Positions 20,345 to 32,107 of a DNA stretch of 64,000 bases are shown piece by piece. The stretch's first letter is position 1; each line of letters begins with the position of its first letter. This stretch comes from Tupaia tana. Taxonomy: Eukaryota; Chordata; Mammalia; Scandentia; Tupaiidae. Where the stretch lies: the NCBI GenBank assembly GCA_026018925.1, contig JAKSZU010000320.1, positions 1 through 64,000 of the forward strand. The letters run 5' to 3'. Below the pieces are notes generated by a model. It was not told the DNA's origin. It saw only the letters and a program-made list of their open reading frames with translations, and ran no database searches. A program made the translations under genes and the position numbers.

Positions 20345-23300
20345 CTTAAAGGTAGGGACAAATCTGGAAATATCAATAATAACATTGAATGTTAATGGAT
20401 TAAATTATTCAATCAAGAGACACTGATTGGATGAATGTATTAAAAAAAGAAAAAACAGAAACTGTCTATCTTTTGCTTACAAGAAATGCTTGTCATGGAT
20501 AAAGACATATATAGACTAAAAGTGAAGGGTTGGAGAAAGGTTTCCATGCAAATGGAAATCAAAAAAGAGCTAGAATTGCCATACTAATTTCTGACAAAAT
20601 AGCTTTTAAAACAAAATATGTACAAAGAGACAAATAAGGGCACTATATAATAAAAAAGGGCTAATCCATTAAAAAGATATGATGATTATTTATACACCTA
20701 ACTCAGGAACACTGAAATATGTGAAGGAAAGACTTTTAGATTTAAACGGAGGGATAGACTGCAACACACTAATTTTTGGAGACCTCAACACCCCACTGAC
20801 ACCTCTGGACATTTTGTCTAGACAAAAAATAAATAAATAAATAGATAAAGGATCTAAATGATACCATTAATTGCTATAGGGTGTGGGCGCTTGCCAGACA
20901 GACAGAGAGACAGAAAGTGAGAAATCACCCCCCAGGGGCATGGCCACGCCGCAATCCCTTCTCCTACATTCTCCTCTCGGGATCTTGGACATGCAAACAC
21001 ACGTGCCCGGCGTGAGTTTTAAGCCACAGGTTCGGGACTCGAACCGCAGTAGATTACGTGGGAATCCAGCGACATAGCCATTACGCTAACTGCTGGTTCC
21101 CAATGATACCATAAATTAAATGGACATAAGAGACATCTATAGACCCTTCCAACCAAAAACCATGAGAAACACTTTTTTCTCACTCCCACCCCACATGGAA
21201 CCTTTTCAAAGATTGACCACATGATAGGGTACAAAGCAAGCCTCTAAATATTCAAAGGCATAGAAACTCTACCCAGTATCTTCTCTGACCATGATGAAAT
21301 TAAACTTGATTTAAATTTTAATAAAAATCCTCAAAAATACACAAATACATGGAAACTAAATGACATACTCCTGAATGACTTCTTGACTACTGAAGAAATA
21401 AAGACTGAAATCAAAAGATTCATAGAAGCCAATGACAATGAGGACATGAGTTTCTCTAATGTTGGGACACTGAAAAGCAGTCATAAGAGGGAAGTTCATA
21501 GCAATTGGTACACATAAGCAGAAGATAAAAAGAAGGCAAATGGGCAGCCTAACATTATGCCTTAAAAAATTGGGAAAGAAACAGAAAAAAAAAAAAAAAA
21601 AACTCCAGAAGAAAGTAAGTAATAGGGATCTGGGCAAGAATACATAAAATAGAATATAAACAAGCAATACAGAAAATAAATGAAGTAAAATTTCGTTCTT
21701 TGAAAAGGTAACAAAATTGATAAACTACTAGCTAGCCTAATTAGAAAGAAGAGAGAAAGAAACCAGATAAATCAAATTTGCAATGAAGCTGGCAATATAA
21801 CATCATACATAATAGAAATACAAAACATCATTAGAGGATAATATGAACAATAATCGCCAACAAACAAGAAAATCTGGATAAGATGGACAAATTCCTGGAC
21901 ACATATACTCTCTCAAGATTGAATGAGGAGGATGTAGGAAGTCTGAATAGGCCCATAACAAGCCAGGAGATAAAATCATTAAATAAACTCCAAACAAAAA
22001 AAAAGCCCTGGTCCTGATGGCTTCTCCTCTGAATTCTCCAAAACTTTTAAAAGAAAGTTAATCCCCATTCTACTCAAGATATTGTTAAAGATCCAAAAGT
22101 GTGTACCTCTCCCATGTTTATTCTATGTAGCCCCCATCATCCTTATTTATAAAACAGAAAAGGCAGGACAAGGAAGGAATACCAGAGACCAATATTTCTG
22201 ACAAATATAGATGCAAAAATTCTCATAAAGATATTAGCAAATTGTATCCAATAACACATAAAAAAAGATTATACATCACGACCAGGTAGGCTTTATTCTA
22301 GGAATGCAAGGTTGGTTCAACATACGTAAAACCATAAATGTAATACACCATATTAATAGAAAGAAAGATAAAATACTTTTGATAATTCAATTGATGCAGA
22401 AAAAACATTTGATAAGATACAAAATCCTTTCATGATCAAGACTCTCAGTAAAATCAACGTAGAAGGGTCATTCTTCAACACAATAAAAGCTGTCTGTGAA
22501 AAACACACAGTTAACATCATCCTTAATGGAGAAAAACTGAAAGAGTTTTTTACTAAAAACTGGTATAAGATAAGGATTTCCAGTTTCTACATGCCTTTTC
22601 AATATCATACTGGAATTCCTCTCCAATGCAGTGAGGAAAGAATATAAAATAATTGGATTTCAAATAGGAAAAGAAGAGGTAAAATTATTTCTATATGCAG
22701 AAGAAATCATTGTATACATATAAGACACAATGGTATCCATGAAGAAAATTCTTGGAAGTAATACATGAATACAGTAAAGTTGCAGGATACAAAATCAACG
22801 TACAGAAATATATAGCATTTCTATACACAAACAGCAGGCAGACTGAGATAGAACTGAAAAAATAATTTTATTTACCATAGCCACAAAAAGTATAAGATAC
22901 ATAGGAATAAATCTAAGCAAAGACGTCAAAGACCTCCACAAAGAAACTATGAGAAGCTAAAAAAAGAAAGTGTAAGAGACACAAAAAAGTGGAAGGATAT
23001 CTCATGTTCCTGGATTGTAAGAATTGATATAATCAAAATGGAAATTCTACCCAAATTAATCTACATATTTAATGCAATCCCAATCAAAGGGCCAGAGACA
23101 TCCTTCACAGATCTAGGAAAGACAGTCATACAATTTGTTTGGAATCATAAAAGACATTATATTGCCAAAGAAATCCTGCACAATAGTGGAGTAGGTGGCA
23201 TCCCACTCCCTGACCTCAAAATATACTACAGATCTTTGATAATTATAACAGCATGGCATTGGCTCAAAAACAGATATGTGGACCAATGAAACAGAATAGA

Positions 23301-23660
23301 GGCAACAGAAATAAACTCTCAAACATACAGCCAACTGACTTTTGACAAAAGGTACCAGTTGCTCCATTGGGAAAAGAAAAACCTCTTTAGCAAGTGGTGC
23401 TGGAAAAACTGGATATCCACTTGCAGAAAGATAAATCTGAACACTTATCTCTCATCATTGACAAAAATCAACTCAAAGTGGATCAAAGATCTAAACCTAA
23501 GACCTCAAACTATAAAACTCCTGCTAGAAAACACTGAGAAAACACTGGGAGATATTGGGGTAGGAAAAGACTTCTTAAATAAGACCCCAAAGCATTGTCA
23601 ATAATCCCAAAAATAGACAAGTGTGATTATATCATATTAAGAAGTTTCTGCAACATCCAG
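20345..23660 (+). pseudogene. L1 ORF2 (endonuclease-reverse transcriptase), broken
   Basis: Homology with the ORF2 at 53.9-57.5 kb runs collinearly: endonuclease (20450-21340, with 'LNTPLTPLD' at ~20785 and 'FSDHDEIKL' at ~21280), linker (21350-21900), RT (22000-22750, '[18 protein letters not shown]' at ~22297), and the post-RT region to ~23650 ('NHKRHYIAKEIL', 23143). Frameshifts and stops are frequent. Homology breaks off at ~23660, before the cysteine-rich C-terminus, exactly where a HAL1-like unit begins. A SINE interrupts at 20870. Confidence 0.82.
20870..21101 (-). mobile_element. tRNA-derived SINE, antisense, in L1 ORF2
   Basis: Lacks most of the A-tail (starts ATTGCTATAGGGTGTGGG). 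Duplication AATGATACCATTA at 20857-20869 and AATGATACCATAA at 21102-21114. Confidence 0.92.
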
Positions 23661-23696
23661 CAGATGACAGTAAACCACCACAGTGTCACAAGAAAT

Positions 23697-24960
23697 ATGG
23701 GAAAGAAAGAAAATACCTCTCCTCCAGGAGAAAAGACTAACTCCTCTTCATCCTCAGACAGTACATTGAAACTCATGAAAATGCCACATAAGGAATTTAG
23801 AATATTTATAGTGGCAAAGCTAACAGTAATAGAAGAGAAGAGAGATAATGATCTGCAGAGGAGGAACGAAAAAGGAATTGATGAGGTCCAGGAGGTGAGG
23901 AAATTCTTGCAAGACTGAAAAGAGGAAATACGCACTATAAAAAAAATCAAATGGATCTGTTAGAGATGACACCTATAATACAGGAAGTAAAAACCTCTCT
24001 AGAGGGACCAGCAGTTAGTGTTATGGCTATGTCGTTGGACTCCCACATAGTTGACTGCGGTTCGCGTCCCGAACCTGGTGGCTTAAAACTCACGCCAGGC
24101 ACGTGTGCGTGTGTGCCCAAGATCCCGAGAGGAGAATGGAGGAGAAGACATTGCGGGTGGCCATCACCCCTAGGGGGTGATTTCTCGCTTTCCGTCTCTC
24201 TGTCTCTCTCTGTCTGTCTGGCGAGAGCACACACCCTATAGCAAAAACCTCTCCAAAAAAAGAAAAAAAGAAAAAAAACTCTCTAGAGAGTATTAAAAGC
24301 AGACTGGATCATTCAGAAAATCAAATCTCAGATGCAGAAGATAAAATCACTTGCCTAGAAAAATTCACCATGAAGACTGAGAAAATTGCCCCCCAAAATG
24401 AGAATAATATACAATAAATATTAGATACTATCAAATGTCTAAACATCTGGATAATTGGTATCCCAGAAGGTGAAGAGATTTGTAAAGGCATTGGTAATCT
24501 CTTCCATGAAATCTTGGAAGAAAACTTTCCAAACCTAGAGAGGCATTCAAAGATATAGTCCCATAAAATACAAAGGACCCCAAATAGAATCAACCTAATA
24601 AGATCTTCTCCAAGACACCTTATAGACAGCTAAAGACAAGATACTAAGATTGGCAAAAGCAAAACGTCGATTTACCTACAAAGGATATCGCATCAGCCTA
24701 ACAGTGGCCCTCTCATCGGAAACATTGTGAACGAAGAAAGAATGGGAAAATTTATTCAAAGTGTTAAGGAAAAAGCAATTTCAACCAAGAATATTGTATC
24801 CAGCAAGGTTATCCTTCATATGGGAAGAAAAGACAAGAACATTCTCAGATTAAAAAAAAATGCAGAAAGAATTTATCAACACCAGACCCTGACTAGTTCT
24901 CCAAGAAGTTCTGAAGGGAGTGCTCTACCAGGAAAACTAAATATAGACACACAGAAATAA
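23697..24960 (+). pseudogene. ORF1 of HAL1-like copy A, broken
   Basis: Begins 'MGKKENTSPPGEKTNSSSSS', a short basic start and a serine run shared by copies B and C. Coiled-coil codons (to ~24350), the RRM-type 'IIGIPEGEE' (~24450) and the C-terminal domain ('ISTKNIVSSKVILHMGRKDK', ~24775) follow. Broken by a SINE at 24005 and by several stops and frameshifts; the sequence after the SINE resumes with the 'SLESIKSRLDHSE'-type coil. Confidence 0.72.
24005..24275 (+). mobile_element. tRNA-derived SINE in HAL1-like ORF1
   Basis: Young copy. CTCTCTAGAG at 23995-24004 and 24279-24288 is the perfect core of its duplication. Confidence 0.92.
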
Positions 24961-25751
24961 GAGTTCAAAACTAAGAAACTCCTTAATCGTACCTTAATTG
25001 TAGGGACAAGTCTGGAGTTGAACATTATATCATGGAATTTAATTGGGAAGATTGAACCACAACAGAAGATAGATTAAGTACATGAGACTGGTGAGATAGA
25101 ATTTTATGACTTTTGACTAAAACATTGTTGATTTTTTTTCTAAGTTTTGTTCTCTGGTTTTAAGGATTTTTGTCCTGTCTTGAGCTGCCAATAGGTTTAT
25201 TTACATACTATTTGAACAGAATCCTAACCTGTTTGCTGGCTTTAAGATTTAAGCAAAATCCTTAGCATTTCTTTGACTTATTAGAGCTAAAACTATTTTC
25301 CTTGAAATGAAAAAAATATATTAAAAATACCTATTTAATGACTGTAATAAACTGTATAGAATCAGCTATGTGCTACTTTACAGTATATTTGTTCTACTTA
25401 GAGTTTCATGCCTAAAGTCAGACATATATACACAGACATGTATATACCAATCCAATTTGCTATTGAAAGTATTAGATTAAGAAATTTTGTGAATTAAAAT
25501 CTGGGTAAAAAAAGAAATGGAAAACAATCATAAACACCTGAGATAGTGTGGGAGGAGGGTGGAAAACGGCAAGGGTGAGAAATAGGGGGAATATATATAC
25601 ACGTATATATATTAAGCTAGAAATGGAAAATTATTCTATGATTAACTATGATTAAAACAATATGCAGTACATTTTGGATGAGAAATTACTTTTGTATGCT
25701 GTGATGATGCTCAGTTAACTAGTTAATTAATTAATTAAAAATAAAAAATTA

Positions 25752-25984
25752 GGGACCAGCAATTGGGATAATGGCTATGTCTCTGGACTCCCATGTAGTT
25801 TGAGTCCCAGGCCAGTGGCTTAAACTCACAGTGGGTGTGTGTGCATGTGTGCCCAAGATCCTGAGAGGAGAATGGAGAAGGAATTGTGGCAAGGCCATCT
25901 CCCCGGGGGATGATTTCTCACTTTCTGTCTCTGTTTATCTCTTTCTGGTGAGTGCACACACCCTACAGCAAAAACCTCTCAAAA
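25752..25984 (+). mobile_element. SINE after HAL1-like copy A
   Basis: GGGACCAGCAATTGGGATAA ... CCTACAGCAAAAACCTCTC; the anticodon-arm region is shortened (about 18 bp missing before AGTCCCAGG). It sits between AATTAATTAATTAAAAATAA and ATTAATTAATTAATTAATTA, the likely duplicated tail sequence of copy A. Confidence 0.88.
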
Positions 25985-26330
25985 TTAATTAATTAATTAA
26001 TTAAAAAGAAAGAAAAAAGACCAGCAAATCCATTTTACAAAATAAATAAATAAATAAACAAACTGAATGTCAGTTTTTACTCAATTGGCAACATTTAAAC
26101 ATTCTGCCATTATTAAAATTAGGGAAGATATAGGAAAATTCAGAGCTATTTAATAGTTTAGTACATATTTTCATACTTTTATCTATATCTAGGAATAAGA
26201 AATAATACCATAGTTTTAAAGTTACTTTTTAGAAATAGTGCCATATAATACCTTCACTTCTATAGCCTTTATTAGCCAATACTGTCTTTGAATTCTATAT
26301 ATGTTATGTTATCAATATTTTATGTCAACA
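25985..26330. other. No recognised feature
   Basis: A/T-rich with an AAATA run at 26040-26060. Confidence 0.4.
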
Positions 26331-26690
26331 TAGTTTATCTGTTTTAACTGCATGGCGTGCTCTTCTCCCTACTCTCAACCCCTATGTTCACTTGCCTTGT
26401 TCCCTCACTGCATTCAAGTCTTTCCTCAACTCTCAGTACAGATTTTGCTGACAATTGCTTTAACAATCACACACTGCAGCACTTTTGTTACCTCTATCCA
26501 GATCTATGTTTCTTACAGCTCTGTGACGTGCTGAAACACCAAGTGCTTCTGTATTACATCTCCTCCAAGGTGGCAACCTACATGAAGGCAGGGGACCTTT
26601 GTCTGTTATCAACTGCAGTATCTACATCTACCAGAACAGTGCTCAGCACACTGTATTAATTTAATAAATATCTGTTGAATAAACAAATGG
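26331..26690 (+). mobile_element. LINE-2 (L2) 3' end
   Basis: 'ACATGAAGGCAGGGGACCTT TGTCTGTTATCAACTGCAGTAT ... CCAGAACAGTGCTCAGCACA ... AATAAATATCTGTTGAATAA' (26578-26690) is the characteristic 3' end of mammalian L2. The upstream part (26345-26570) fits the L2 ORF2 C-terminal region but is decayed; the 60- and 100-codon ORFs there are not genes. Confidence 0.8.
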
Positions 26691-26769
26691 GGAATTTTTA
26701 TTGTATTCCAATCGATATAAATTTTGGTAATTTTCAATTTTCTGTATTACAATATAGCCATGCTAGCAT

Positions 26770-26940
26770 AGACAGATTTTTTAAAAAAACATTCTGAATG
26801 ACAGAAGACAAAGTAATTAGTGTGAGTTGATGGCCCTCAGAATAAGAAAATATTTTATAAACTATGCATCAGATAAGAGACTGATAGCAAGAGTACAATG
26901 GTAACTCAAGCAACATTTCTGACAAAAGATGATAAATTCT
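26770..26940 (+). mobile_element. L1 ORF2 fragment, left of HAL1-like copy B
   Basis: 'ACAAAGTAATTAGTGTGAGT ... GCCCTCAGAATAAGAAAATATTT ... GCATCAGATAAGAGACTGATAG' matches ORF2 codons at 56755-56850. The L1 text continues at 29345 after copy B, so B is inserted in this L1. Confidence 0.8.
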
Positions 26941-27047
26941 AGAGAAGACAATTCTTCATGACTCCTGAGAACTAGTGATTTCAGAGGAAAAAAGAGAAAT
27001 GAAGATTCTCTACTGATCATTCAGCCTCCAGCCCACAAACTCGAGTG

Positions 27048-27616
27048 GTAGGAAGCCCCTCAAGTCTTCTCTCTGTCTCTCTCTGCCTCTGTCTCTGTCT
27101 TCTCATTCTTTTGTAATTTTTCTTTAAAATTTTTAAGATAAAGTATTTTCTTGGCTTTCAGTCCCTCCTTTATCTTGTTAATAAAACCCTCTTCCTTTCA
27201 CACCCAGGAGAGGCAAGGGACAGGATTTCAGAAGAAAATTCCTTATAGGTCCTGAGAACTAGTGATTTTGCGTGGTGCACTTGCACGCCACCTGGCTTTC
27301 TATTTTTTGCTCTTTAAAAATAATAATAATAATATTTTAGTTGTTTTTTAAATTTTTCTCCCTTTTTTCTCTTTTTCTTCATTGTTGATCTTTTTTCTCT
27401 CTGTTTCCTTTTCTTTTTCTTTTATCTCATCTCTTTGCTCTTCAATCTCCATTCACTGTGTTTCTAGATGGATCTAAGGGAACTATAGCCAAACACCAAA
27501 TACTCTTAGGGTTAAAATATTCCTCAATATGTACTGAATCTGCTGCACAAAGAAATCAAAACACAATGGCAGAGAGTTTCCAGATCATCTCTTTTTGCAC
27601 ACTCCTGAACACTCAG
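27048..27616 (+). other. Intron-like 5'UTR segment in copy B
   Basis: Begins GTAGGAAG and ends ...TCTTTTTGCACACTCCTGAA CACTCAG, so it has GT-AG ends and a pyrimidine-containing acceptor. Copy C joins the flanking parts directly (GAGTG-GTTGAACTTCAAG at 32582-32599), with a 4 nt ambiguity at the joint. It may be a spliced-out intron or an insertion/deletion difference; the second copy of the 5' motif inside it argues for complexity. Confidence 0.35.
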
Positions 27617-27689
27617 ATAGAACTTCAAGTTTAGGAAGAAACACAGCATCTATCAGAGGACTAGAAATCACTGCAGGGCCACAAGAAAT

Positions 27690-28482
27690 ATGAGAAAGCA
27701 AGAAAATACCTCTCCTCCAAGGAAAAAGAATAACTCCTCTTCATCCACAGACAGTTCAATGGAAATCATGGAAATGTCAGATAAAGATTTTAGAATATTC
27801 ATAATGGCGAAGCTAATAGAGATGGAAGAGAAGAGAAAAAATGAGCTGCAGAAGAGAAAGAAGAAAGGAGATGACAAGTTCTAGGAGATTAGGGAATTCT
27901 TGAAAGATCTAAAAGAGTATTTACATGCTTTAAAACAGAATCAAAGGGACCTGTTAGAGATGAAGGCTATAATACAGGAAGTCAAAATCTCATTTGAAAT
28001 TATTACAAGCAGACTAGATCATACAGAAAATAGAATCTCAGAAGTAGAAAATAAAATTTCTGACCTAGAAAAATTCAGCACAAAGACTGAGAAAATTGCC
28101 CCAAAAATGAGAATAATATATGAGAATACTATATACTATCAAACGTCCAAACATCCAGATAATTGGTATCCCAGAAGGTGAAGAGACTCATAAGGGCATC
28201 CTGCAAGAAAACTTTTTAAACCTAGAGAGACACTCAAAAATCCAGTCCCAAGAAATACAAAGGACCCCAAATAGAATCAACCCAAGAAGATCTTCTCGAA
28301 GACATATTGTAGCCAGATTGAACAAAACCACAGACAAAGACAAGATACTAAGATTGGCAAGAGAGAAATGGCAAGTTACCTACAAAGGATATCCCATCAA
28401 GCTAACACCAGATCTCTCACTGGAAACAATCTTAGTGAGTGAAGAATGGGAAAATATATTCAAAATGTTAAGGGAAAAGTAA
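27690..28482 (+). pseudogene. ORF1 of HAL1-like copy B, lightly broken
   Basis: About 264 codons. Serine/lysine-rich N-terminus (residues 1-25, 'NNSSSSTDSS'), acidic/basic coiled coil (~60-150), RRM-like start 'NIQIIGIPEGEE' (~28145), and C-terminal nucleic-acid-binding domain (~28290-28480, 'TDKDKILRLAREKWQVTYKG'). Lesions seen: an in-frame TAG at 27882-27884 and a frameshift between ~28080 and 28150. The frame after the TAG continues in the same phase. Shorter at the N-terminus than the L1 ORF1 at 53.7 kb (missing part of its first ~40 residues). Confidence 0.78.
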
Positions 28483-29344
28483 TTTCAACCAAGAATACTG
28501 TACCTGGAAAGATTATCCTTCATATGGGAAGAAAAGACAAGAACATTGTCAGATAAACAAAATCTGAAAGAATTTACCAGCACCAAGCCAGCTCTCCAAG
28601 AAGTTCTCAAAGGAGCGTTACATCAGGAAAATTAAATGCACACAAACAGAAATAAGATTTCAAAAACTAAGAAAATGGCCAACTTAATCATAGAAACAAA
28701 TCTGGAGTTAAAAATTATATCCCAGAATTTAATCAGGAAGATTGAACAAGAACAGAAGAAAGATAAAGTACATGAGACTGAACTGGTAAAATAGTATTTT
28801 ATGACTTTTTACTAAATAATTGCTGATTTTCTTCTAGACTTTGTTGTTCAGTTTTAGGAGTTTTGTCCTGCCTTGACTTGTCGATAGGTTCATATACCTA
28901 CTATTTAAACAGAATCTTAACCTGTTTCCTGGCTTTAAGTTTTAAGCAAAGTTTATTAGCATTTTTTTGATTTATGAAAGTTAAAAGTTCTTTTCTTGAA
29001 ATTACCAGCTGAACTTGCTATTGAAATTAGTTAGATTATTTAAGAAATTGTGTTATCAAAAAACTGTGTGGGGAAAAGGAATGGAAGACAACTGTAGACA
29101 CCAGAGATCGTGTAAGAAGACAGTGGGAAAGGGCAGAGGGTCTGAAATAGGGAATCAAGGACGGGAAAAAAGCAAAATATATAGGACATGAGAAATGGAA
29201 AATTATTTGTTGACGATAACATGTATGTTGATGTGCTTGATTGATCCAGCAAACAGTGTATTCTGGATAGAAAATCTCATTTTGTATGCTGTCATAATGT
29301 ACAGTGAATGAATGTAAATAAATAAATTTAAATTTAAAAAATGT

Positions 29345-29744
29345 GAAAAAAAATCATCAACCCTATTAAAAGATGGGAGGATGAGTTGAAAAAACCTCTC
29401 TCTAAGGAAGACATAAGAATAGCCAAAAGGCATATGAAAAAATGCTCAGCATCCCTTATTATAAGGGAGATGTAGATCAAAACCACAATGAGGGGAACCA
29501 GCAGTTAGCGTAATGGCTATGTCGCTGGACTCCCACGTAGTCGACCGCGGTTCGCGTCTCGGACCCGGTGGCTTACAACTCACGCCGGGCGCGTGTGCGT
29601 GCGTGCCCAAGATCCCGAGAGGAGAATGGAGGAGAAGGGATTGCGGCGTGACCATCCCCCCTGGGGGGTGATTTCTCGCTTTCTGTCTCTATGTCTCTCT
29701 CTGTCTGTCTGGCGAGCGCACGCGCCCTATAGCGAAAAACCTCT

Positions 29745-29794
<50 letters not shown>

Positions 29795-30570
29795 ACAATG
29801 AGATACTACCTAACTCCAGTCAAAATGACTAAGATTAAAAAATCAAAAATGATAAGTGCTGGTGGGAGTGTAGTGAAAGGGAAACTCTCCTAAACTGCTG
29901 GTGGGAATGGAAATTGGTCCAGCCACTGTGCAGAACAATATGGAGGTTCCTCAAAGTTCTACAAGTAGAATTACCATATCATCCTGCAATCCCACTCCTT
30001 GGTGTCTACTCAAAGGATAGAAGAATTCTTAGTTGGAAAATTGCTTGCACATTGATGTTTGTTGTGGCATTATTCGCAATTGCTAAGACATGGAACCAAC
30101 ACAAATGCCTACAAACAGATGAATGAATTGAAAAAGTGTGACACATATACTCTATGAAATACTACTCAGACATTAAAAAAAGAGAACACAATACCTTGGC
30201 TTTTGAGAGAAAGTGGATGAAAATGGAAGATTTACTGCTGAGTGATGCAAGCCAGGCTATGAAGGAAAGAGATTGTATGTCTCCACATAATATATACCAA
30301 GTGTTCATATTCTATGGCCAAAATGGAAAGATTAGAGGATACAGGAAACATATAAAATGGTTATAAATGGTGTGGGAAGAGGGGGCTGAAGGAGGAGAGT
30401 CTGAGGAAAGACTTTAAGGAGAAAAATAGAGAGGCAAGACATTTATGGGACAAAGAAATTGGTTATTAACTGTTGAAGATACCATGTATAGCATTCTCAA
30501 ATGATCTGGTGAGAAATATATACATGGTGGAATATTCACTTTGTAAGTTAAGTTACATTATGCATTTCAC
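29345..30570 (+). mobile_element. L1 ORF2 3' end and 3'UTR, right of copy B
   Basis: Resumes 'ATCATCAACCCTATTAAAAG' and reads into the ORF2 C-terminus: zinc-knuckle region codons at ~29855-29920 decayed, 'LFAIAKTWNQHKCLQ' at ~30075, '[20 protein letters not shown]' at ~30222. The stop is near 30364, then a ~200 bp 3'UTR with 'AACTGTTGAAGATACCATGT'. A SINE interrupts at 29493. Confidence 0.85.
29493..29790 (+). mobile_element. tRNA-derived SINE, very young
   Basis: CpG-rich copy (TCGACCGCGGTTCGCGTC) with an uninterrupted A-run of nearly 50 nt. Duplication AACCACAATGAG at 29481-29492 and 29791-29802. The long pure A-tail suggests very recent insertion. Confidence 0.95.
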
Positions 30571-30599
30571 TCAATTGATTTTCAGAAAATATTTAAAGA

Positions 30600-30955
30600 A
30601 CACAAATTGAAAAATGTTATTTTAATAATTGGTGCTGAATAAACTGGATATCTTTGCGAAGAATTAAATTAGATCTTTGTCTCACACTAAATACAATTTT
30701 TTTAGACATGAAAATGTAAGACTAGTAGAAAAAAACATAGGGAGAAATTTTTATGGCCTTGGTCTGTGCAGTAGCTTTTTAGATGTGACTGGAGCAAGAA
30801 AAAAAAATAGACTAATGAAACTACATCAAAATTAAAACTTTCTGCATTATAAAAACTGAAGGAAGGGACAAAATTACAAAATGAGGGAATAAAATAAAAT
30901 ATATTAAAATAAAAATATCTCAATTTTTTAAAAATATAAAACAAAAGACTGGCTC
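30600..30955 (+). mobile_element. Old L1 ORF2 fragment
   Basis: 'TGGTGCTGAATAAACTGGAT ATC' (30633), 'GAAAACATAGGGAGAAATTT' -like text (30735) and 'AGACTAATGAAACTACATC' (30809) follow ORF2 in sense but with old-L1 divergence. Confidence 0.7.
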
Positions 30956-31165
30956 TGTGGAACAAAGATAGTGTTCTCCACAAAAGAAACTGGGTCCCAC
31001 ATGGTGATCACAGTTGAAATCCTGACCCAGTTAGCCTGAGAGATGCCAGGCATTCTAGTGATTTCCCAAGACCTGAAGGGCCAGAGGACTAGAGAAAGGA
31101 GATTATAGTGTAACCAGACAATGTAGGTATTTTTCTCTCACTTACTTTCTACTTTTCCCTTTAAT
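30956..31165 (+). mobile_element. Old degenerate SINE
   Basis: 'CTGGCTCTGTGGAACAAAGA ... GGGTCCCACATGGTGATCAC AGTTGAAATCCTGACCCAG ... GGAGATTATAGTGTAACCAG' keeps the head-body layout of the older SINE subfamily. Confidence 0.5.
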
Positions 31166-31829
31166 TTCTCCTTAGAGACAGCTGGATACTCAGCAATGAA
31201 GCAGGGCATGAGGAAGATGCTGTGAGTCTTAGGCCCATGACTCAACCAGATGATGATGTTTATTTTCAAGAGTGAAAGGTCCCCAAGTGCACAGGAGCCC
31301 TGGATGTGCAGAATTATGACGGGTACCATTCCTCTATGGTCATCATCCACAAAACACATTGCCCAGTCTGATTCTGAGACTGCAAAAGATAAACGATGAT
31401 AAAAAGAAAATAAGAGCTTCTTTGCACATTATTTAAGAACAGTCAAAGCTCACCCATTTACCTCAAATGACAGGATTCCAAGTTTTAAAAATCGCTAAAT
31501 GTACTCCATTGTGTCTGTATGTGTATGTGCATTGTGTACTTTGGTTGATATTAGATATGGCGTATTCTGAAGCATGCTGCAATTGTCAGGCTGTATTTTA
31601 AAAATGAGATGGAGAAAAAAATAGATCAGAAAAGCTAGAGTAATTTTCCCTCCTCAACTTCCAGGGCCATGGAGGGAAGCTTTTTTCTCCCAATGGATGT
31701 TGCACCAATTTGTTCCAAACCTTCATCTGGTTGCTTCTGAGGTAAAACAAAGAAACTAATAAACCAATGAAAAAAAAATCTTTTCTTTCCTGGTGATGAG
31801 GCTTTGATCCACAGGCAGAACAATCCTAA
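31166..31829. other. No recognised feature
   Basis: Unique-looking sequence with short ORFs on the minus strand (31138-31359, 31635-31832) that have no motif I recognise. A stretch at 31280-31320 (GCACAGGAGCCCTGGATGTG) has a near match at 35863 (GCACAGGAGCCCTGGGTGTG), so both may derive from one unrecognised old repeat. Confidence 0.35.
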
Positions 31830-32107
31830 CAATTTTTTTTTGAGAGAAGTTTTTGCTATAGGGCATGTACACTCACTGGAGAGACAGAGAGAAACAGAGA
31901 GAAACAGAGAGACAAAAAGTGAGAACTTACACCTCCTAGGGGATGGCCATGCTGCAATCCATTATCCTCTGTTCACCACTCAGGATTTTAGGCACACAGG
32001 CAGATGTGCCCAGTGTTAGATTTAAGCCACTGGGTCCAGGAGTCGACCCATGGTCAACTAAGTGGGAGTCCAGTGATGTAATCATTATGCCATCTGCTGA
32101 TCCCTAT
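31830..32107 (-). mobile_element. tRNA-derived SINE, antisense
   Basis: TTTTTTTTGAGAGAAGTTTT ... CATCTGCTGATCCCTAT. Duplication GCAGAACAATCC at 31815-31826 and GCAGAACAATCT at 32108-32119. Confidence 0.88.

Larger units (their letters stand above)
23661..25751 (+). mobile_element. HAL1-like (half-L1) unit, copy A, 5'-truncated
   Basis: HAL1 elements are L1 derivatives with ORF1 and an L1-type 3' end but no ORF2, moved by L1 in trans. Copy A starts at AGCAGATGACAGTAAACCAC, collinear with 32623 in copy C. It carries ORF1, the inter-ORF text 'GGGACAAGTCTGGAGTTGAA' (~25012), then a ~650 bp tail region instead of ORF2 (including 'TGTCCTGTCTTGAGCTGCCA', 25170), ending 'TGTATGCTGTGATGATGCTC' and a TTAATTAATTAA tail. 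It joins the L1 ORF2 text on its left without any L1 3' end, so it may be a chimera. About 150 bp at 25310-25460 is absent from copies B and C. Confidence 0.75.
26941..29344 (+). mobile_element. HAL1-like unit, copy B, full-length 5' end
   Basis: Starts AGAGAAGACAATTCTTCATG, the same first bases as copy C at 32482, which argues for a real RNA start. Contains ~750 bp of 5'UTR, ORF1, an ORF2-less tail and the end 'TTTTGTATGCTGTCATAATG TACAGTGAATGAATGTAAATAAATAAA'. Its 5'UTR contains a ~569 bp segment (27048-27616) that copy C lacks. The motif CCTGAGAACTAGTGATTT occurs twice in it (26963 and 27250). Homology to L1 covers ORF1, the inter-ORF gap and the first codons of ORF2 only. Confidence 0.82.
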
